64,000 bases of DNA from Nageia nagi (lineage: Eukaryota > Pinophyta). The notes below the pieces were generated by a model. That model saw only the letters and a program-made list of their open reading frames with translations. It was not told the DNA's origin and did no database searches. Positions 59,187 to 64,000 of the stretch are shown here, piece by piece (position 1 is the first letter of the stretch; each line of letters starts with the position of its first letter). The stretch spans positions 33,542,001 through 33,606,000 of the forward strand of contig JBITNC010000001.1 in the NCBI GenBank assembly GCA_050084985.1, written 5' to 3'. A program made the translations under genes and the position numbers.

Positions 59187-60162
59187 GTAAGTGTAAGAAG
59201 ATGAGTCCCACTTTTGGCCAAAAAGTAGAACTATTTTTCTTGATTTTTAGGTTTGCTCATATATGATCTCAAAATTTGAAGCGCTTAGAGTTTGATTCTT
59301 GAAAAGGGTCACATAGGTAAAAAGGTAGTTCTTGAAGTCTAGTTTTCAAATATGTAATTTATTCTAATACCTAGATGATAGAAATTAATATTTGGCAGGC
59401 ATGTTTAAAAACCACTCTTTAAAAAATATAGTTTTAGGACCATACCCCCATTGTGCTCGGCAAGCATAATTGAACCTAAATTAAAATATATTTTAAAATC
59501 ATTTTGGGTAAAGATACCTAATACACTAAATATTATGGAGGATATTGTTTTGTAATTTTTTCATGAATATTTTATTTTTTATTAAGCATGATTATCGTTT
59601 CAAAAATTGCTCGTATCTAGAAAGCACAATTTTACCTAAACTTATCATTTTTAATTTGTTTTTTAATCTTATGAAGAATTGTATGCATATTGTGCACATA
59701 TATTATTTTTTTCATAATTTCAAAAAAATAAAAAGTTATTAAATAAATACAAAACCCACTATTTAAAAAATACAATTTCAAGACCATACCCATTATGTCT
59801 GTCAAGCATAATTGGACCTAAATTAAAATATTTTTTTTAAATCCTTTTGGTTAAACATACCTAAGACACTAAAGATTGTGGAGGATATTGTTTTGTAATT
59901 TTTTCATGAATATTTTATTTTTTATTAGTTTTTTATTATCCATGATTTTTGTTTCAAAAAATACTCATGTCCACCAAGCATAATTTGAATAACACTTATG
60001 ATTTTTAATTTATTTTTTATTTAACATATGAAGAATTATATGCAAATTATGCACATAGTTTTTTTTAATAATTTCAAAAAAATAAAAAGTTATTAAATAA
60101 ATACAAAAACCTAGCAGTTTATAAGACTTCCTCCAAAGTGGGACTCATCTTCTTGCACTTAC
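59187..60162. mobile_element. Terminal-inverted-repeat element (about 976 bp)
   Basis: The left end (59187-59217) and the reverse complement of the right end (60133-60162) match over about 30 bases: GTAAGTG(T/C)AAGAAGATGAGTC then CCACTTT(T)GG. Between them lie two tandem copies of a unit of about 350 bp (59406-59755 and 59757-60110) sharing TGGAGGATATTGTTTTGTAA and AAAAAATAAAAAGTTATTAA. No transposase. CCTAGCATT occurs just outside both ends (59161 and 60163), 17 bases out on the left. Probably a non-autonomous DNA transposon or an LTR-free repeat unit; superfamily unknown. Confidence 0.72.
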
Positions 60163-61580
60163 CCTAGCATTGGCATTGATGGTAGCATTTGCACTAATGT
60201 ACACATTTACACTAAGATGAGTGGTGATTTGGACTTATAAAGTATATGCTTTCATAATAAGAGTTTGAAACTTGAGTATTGCCATCATTTTGATCAAGAC
60301 TTTAGGAGTAATGTTTGCTATTTTTGTTACACTCATAAAAGCTAGATCAAATGCAACCAAGAACCCTAGGGTTCTTGATGTAAAGTATGGGTAGGTTTGA
60401 GAGCATTTATATTCTAAACCTAATTCAAAGAAAGAAAATGCTATGAATGGTGGGTGCCAATATGTTGATATGTGTTTTGGTAAACCTAGGATTACCTCTA
60501 AATGAGCAAAAAACACATATACATTTAATTGTATGATAGACCTAAGTTAATTAACTCAAATAGACATACATGAATAAGGGAATTCAGCAATGCAATAACA
60601 GTATAACAAAATTACATTAATGTAAAGATTGTAAAATGTAACTTCATGCACTAAAGATAAAGGAATCAAGTAAAATATAAATACTTGTGTGTTCTTCCCT
60701 ATATCGGGATTGAGGATATAATAGATGAACTTGTCAAAGAGTGGTGACCTTGCTATGTGAACCCCAAGCCTAAATGTAAAATAAACACCAATGTGGCATT
60801 AATCTCAAAGAGATTAGCATGGGAGAGGACATCAGCATGGGTGTTAATAATCCTAAAGAATGAAGTTTACCAACAAGATTTGATGATAACAAAAATGATG
60901 ATAAGTCGAGTCAAGCATATGATCATGAAAGTAGATAACATATATTCACTCAAGTGATAATAAGATTCCAATCTCAATAGGCAATATTTAGAAACACCCA
61001 AGTGTATGATACTAGCTATCAAGATGTAATCTTGACATGCTTTTCCCAAGTTAGAGATACTTACATTTATACAGGTGTGATTCACCATTTGACCCCTTAT
61101 GTGAAGGTAGTAGTCGACCCAATGTACCTAACATAATACATAAGAACACAACCTAAGAAATATATGATAATAAGGTAAAATATGATCAAATATAACTAAA
61201 TGTGATTAATACATGTATGTAAGTTGCACCTAAATGGGACTATGTTAAGGGGACCACTTTTAGGTGTCAACAAACATTTATAATTTGATAGTGACCAACT
61301 AGTGGGTCGATTAGGGTTTCATACCTAACTAGCTAATCGATCCCCTAACTGGTAGGTTGGTTAGGGTTAGGGTTGATCAAATGGTAACAAAGGAAAAATA
61401 ATCTTACGAATGCTATTATGTAGGGTTAATGGGCTAATATGATCATAGTCAGATGCAAGACATGCTAAATCATTATGATTCACCTAAGCTAGATGAACAA
61501 ATGATGTTTAGTTATTTATAATACATAATTTAGTTACAACTAAGCAAGTAAGTATTCTACCTAATCCTAAGTCATACAAT
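60163..61580. other. Unassigned region
   Basis: No gene recognised. Frames at 60235-60516, 60757-60957 and 60867-61088 look random. Short words like those in the Gypsy linker (TAGCATTTGCACTAATG) occur at 60170-60235. Confidence 0.4.
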
Positions 61581-62800
61581 ATGATACAATCATTGAAAAA
61601 CACTTCAAAGCAAAAATCATTTTGTATGATCTTATTAGTATTCCTGGGCCACAAAGGTAAATCTTATATGATGTGCTCAAAAAAGAGAAGATCCTTATTA
61701 ACATTTTTGCTCTCATTTTTTCTAAAAGAATTTAGTCCCTTCAACATTTTCATGTCATTGCCTTTGATGATATGAAGTTTCCTAAAAGGGATATAGTTGA
61801 TGATTTCTTAGCCTTGTTTATCATACCTAGGATTAAGGGACAGGAAATTAAGAGATCTATGGTAGATCCTGGATCAAGTTCCAATATTTGCTCATAATAT
61901 TTCTTATAAAATATAGAAAATAATGGCCTTCAAATCCCACCCATGGATGAGGCCACCCTTTTCATTAGAGGATTTGATAATGTATCTAAAAGAGCACTTG
62001 GTATTGTCCCTCTTCTAATACAACTAGGACCAATAATAGTTTAGTTTTTCATTCCATGTCATGAATGGAAATATCTCCTATAATTTTCTCCTAGAAAGAT
62101 CTTAGATCCATGAGATGAGGGTAGTTCCATCTACTTTTCATAATCGCATCAAGTTTGAATATGAAGGTTAGATTCACATGGTTGCAGAAGATCCTAAGCC
62201 CTATGAATTATATCATTTAGCAGATTTAGAGATTGATGGACTAGAGATTTATCATATCATTTTATTCAATGTTTCACAATAAGAACCACAATCTACATTG
62301 GTGAAAATAGAAATAAAACCAAAAGCTATGGAGATTGGTATGGGCATGTACAAAATTTAGACCTTAGACACCATATTTTTTATCAAGGACCTTAAATGGC
62401 CTAAAATAGTAAGATTTGAGTAGCGTACATGCTATTTGAAAGGATTAGAAAGGATATGTCTAGTTTAGGTTCATCTTTTGTCATGCATAGTTTACCACTT
62501 AAATGATAGGTTTATTATAACAATAGATTATTTTGAATGGAAGGCTAATATAGTTCCTATCACAAAGTGTAAAAATCCAAATCCACCTTGGATTCCCTTA
62601 TCGTATTTTATCACTATGCTATGTTATGTGAGTTAGAAACTTATGCTTTTGACATAAACATGTGTACATGTTGTAGGCCTATTTGATGGATGATGTAAAT
62701 ATTCTATGGTGAAATTGAAAAATTAATTCTAACATGTTATCTATCATCGTCAATGTTATTGTCCAAGTTGTTTATTGTGTTGTGTAGGAATAGGTGTACA
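61581..62800 (+). pseudogene. Ty3/Gypsy protease-region remnant (plus strand)
   Basis: Plus-strand frames read FPKRDIVDDFLALFIIPRIK, then the protease active site SMVDPGSSSNICS near 61855 (usually D-x-G-S-S), NGLQIPPMDEATLFIRGFDN, ALGIVPLLIQLG, and near 62110 a VVPSTFHNRIKFEYEG-like block followed by EDPKPYELYHLADLEID. This is the order protease then linker of plant Gypsy elements. Frames after 62320 (IFFIKDLKWPKIVRF) fit the linker before RT. Stops and shifts throughout; RT itself is not found. A third copy of a related Gypsy protease region in the window. Confidence 0.72.
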
Positions 62801-64000
62801 AAGGCAAGATTCTCTCGAGTGGATTGAAAGTTATAGCCTAACAGTGAATTTCAAGATTGTAATGATCTATGTGAAACACCCCAGACAACCACCGATGTGA
62901 GAAACCATATATAGATGCATGAGGCAAGGACATCCAACTAGATTGAGAGCCTCTTAGGAATTTGTGTGAGATGTTTGCTTTGTGTGTTATCTAAAATGTA
63001 TTTTGAAAATGTTTATTTCATAAATATTTATTTGGGAATTTATCTAGAAAAGTTAGTAAGCAAGTTAGTGCACTAAGAAAATCCCCTAACAAACTAATGT
63101 TAGAAGGGTATAGTGACACTAAGATGCTAAGTAGGTAAATTGATTAATTAATTATTTTAAAATAAATGATTGATTAAACCTAGGTACTTTAAATAAGTAT
63201 TATTATTATTAATGTAATTACTATTATTTAAGTGTTAAAATAATTATAGTTTTCTAAATTAATTATTAAGAGAATAATTAATGTGGATATTTTAGACTAA
63301 TTCTAATATTAAAGTTAAAATAAATATCATCTATCCAACAGTGAAAAGATAATTTCAATTGGATATTTGATTAATTATTGTTATTATTTATTATATATTT
63401 TAATTAATTAATTAAATAGAAATTAAGTTGTAAACACTAATTTAGAAGTTTGGTTAGGAGAAAATTCAAATGAAATTTTGAATGTATCCTATATCAATGA
63501 AAAGATAAAGTTTATGTGTTTTTACCTAAACCTCACTTTAAATGAAAATTGGGAAAATCTAAGTTGGTAAAAATATAAAAAGATGGAAACTTTAACCTTA
63601 GAGAAAAACTATAAATAAGAGATCAAGGGTGTGATTTGAAGATAATGGAAAATTGCAAAGAGATTATGTAGAACCTAATCAAGGAGCATCTAAGAGTCTT
63701 CTTGATTTGTAAATGATCTAAATTGGATCCATTCTTGTTTGTTATTAATTTATTAAGTGATGATCTTAATTAATTAATTTGTATATTATAATATATTAAA
63801 TGAAATCTCTTTTTAAAATATTAAATATTTTATTGTTATTTTAAATATTAGATTTAATATTTTATTTTATTTTTCAAAGTTGTAATGAAAAATGTGTTAA
63901 GTGAAATAAACTAGATAATAGTTTTATTTTTTATTTTTATAAAAATATTTAAACATATAAAAAAAATTAAAAAAATTATTGTACACTATATTTAAATAAA
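62801..64000. other. AT-rich region without recognised features
   Basis: No coding or structured repeat recognised; the last 900 bases are strongly AT-rich with TTAATTAATT words. Confidence 0.5.

Overview
The window looks like nuclear DNA of a large-genome land plant. It is AT-rich, almost free of intact genes, and full of nested LTR retrotransposons whose primer-binding sites match plant initiator-Met tRNA. It also holds plant-type TTTAGGG telomere-like arrays and remnants of plant gene families (PPR, BAHD, RING-H2, TNP2 transposase). A gymnosperm is a reasonable guess from the decayed, nested repeat style, but nothing here proves it. I see no intact host gene; every recognisable one carries lesions.

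Layout: 1-3850 holds gene relics: a histone H4 fragment, a decayed PPR gene and a nearly full-length BAHD acyltransferase with three lesions. 5.7-8.1 kb is a 5'-truncated LINE. 8.1-8.7 kb is an inverted duplication of a RING-H2 finger gene, a possible hairpin-RNA locus. 9.06-12.2 kb is a plus-strand Ty3/Gypsy relic with a minus-strand LINE piece inside. 15.5-26.9 kb is a minus-strand Ty3/Gypsy element split by a well-preserved Copia element (Copia-1, 16808-21912, TSD TAATG). 27.2-41 kb is a minus-strand CACTA-type transposase gene (TNP2 plus a DUF4216-like part), split by a second Copia element (Copia-3, 28301-37512, TSD ATAAG) and by a solo LTR of the same family (39821-40321, TSD ATTTG). 41.3-43.0 kb is a three-exon SET-domain-like pseudogene next to the transposase.

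43.05-46.7 kb and 54.4-56.4 kb are two compound arrays, each an AT-rich minisatellite followed by degenerate telomere-like repeats. Between them lie an ACATTAAC-rich tract and a third Copia element (Copia-2, 47730-53087). Its single-frame polyprotein is broken only by nine stop codons, each one transition away from Gln or Trp. 56.6-58.1 kb is a decayed multi-exon gene of unknown function. 58.2-60.2 kb has minisatellites and a terminal-inverted-repeat element. 61.6-62.8 kb is another Gypsy relic (protease region).

The parts do not form one pathway. The main biological content is the insertion history: CACTA and Gypsy first, then Copia-2 and Copia-3, then Copia-1, with decay dominated by C-to-T changes that fit cytosine methylation.
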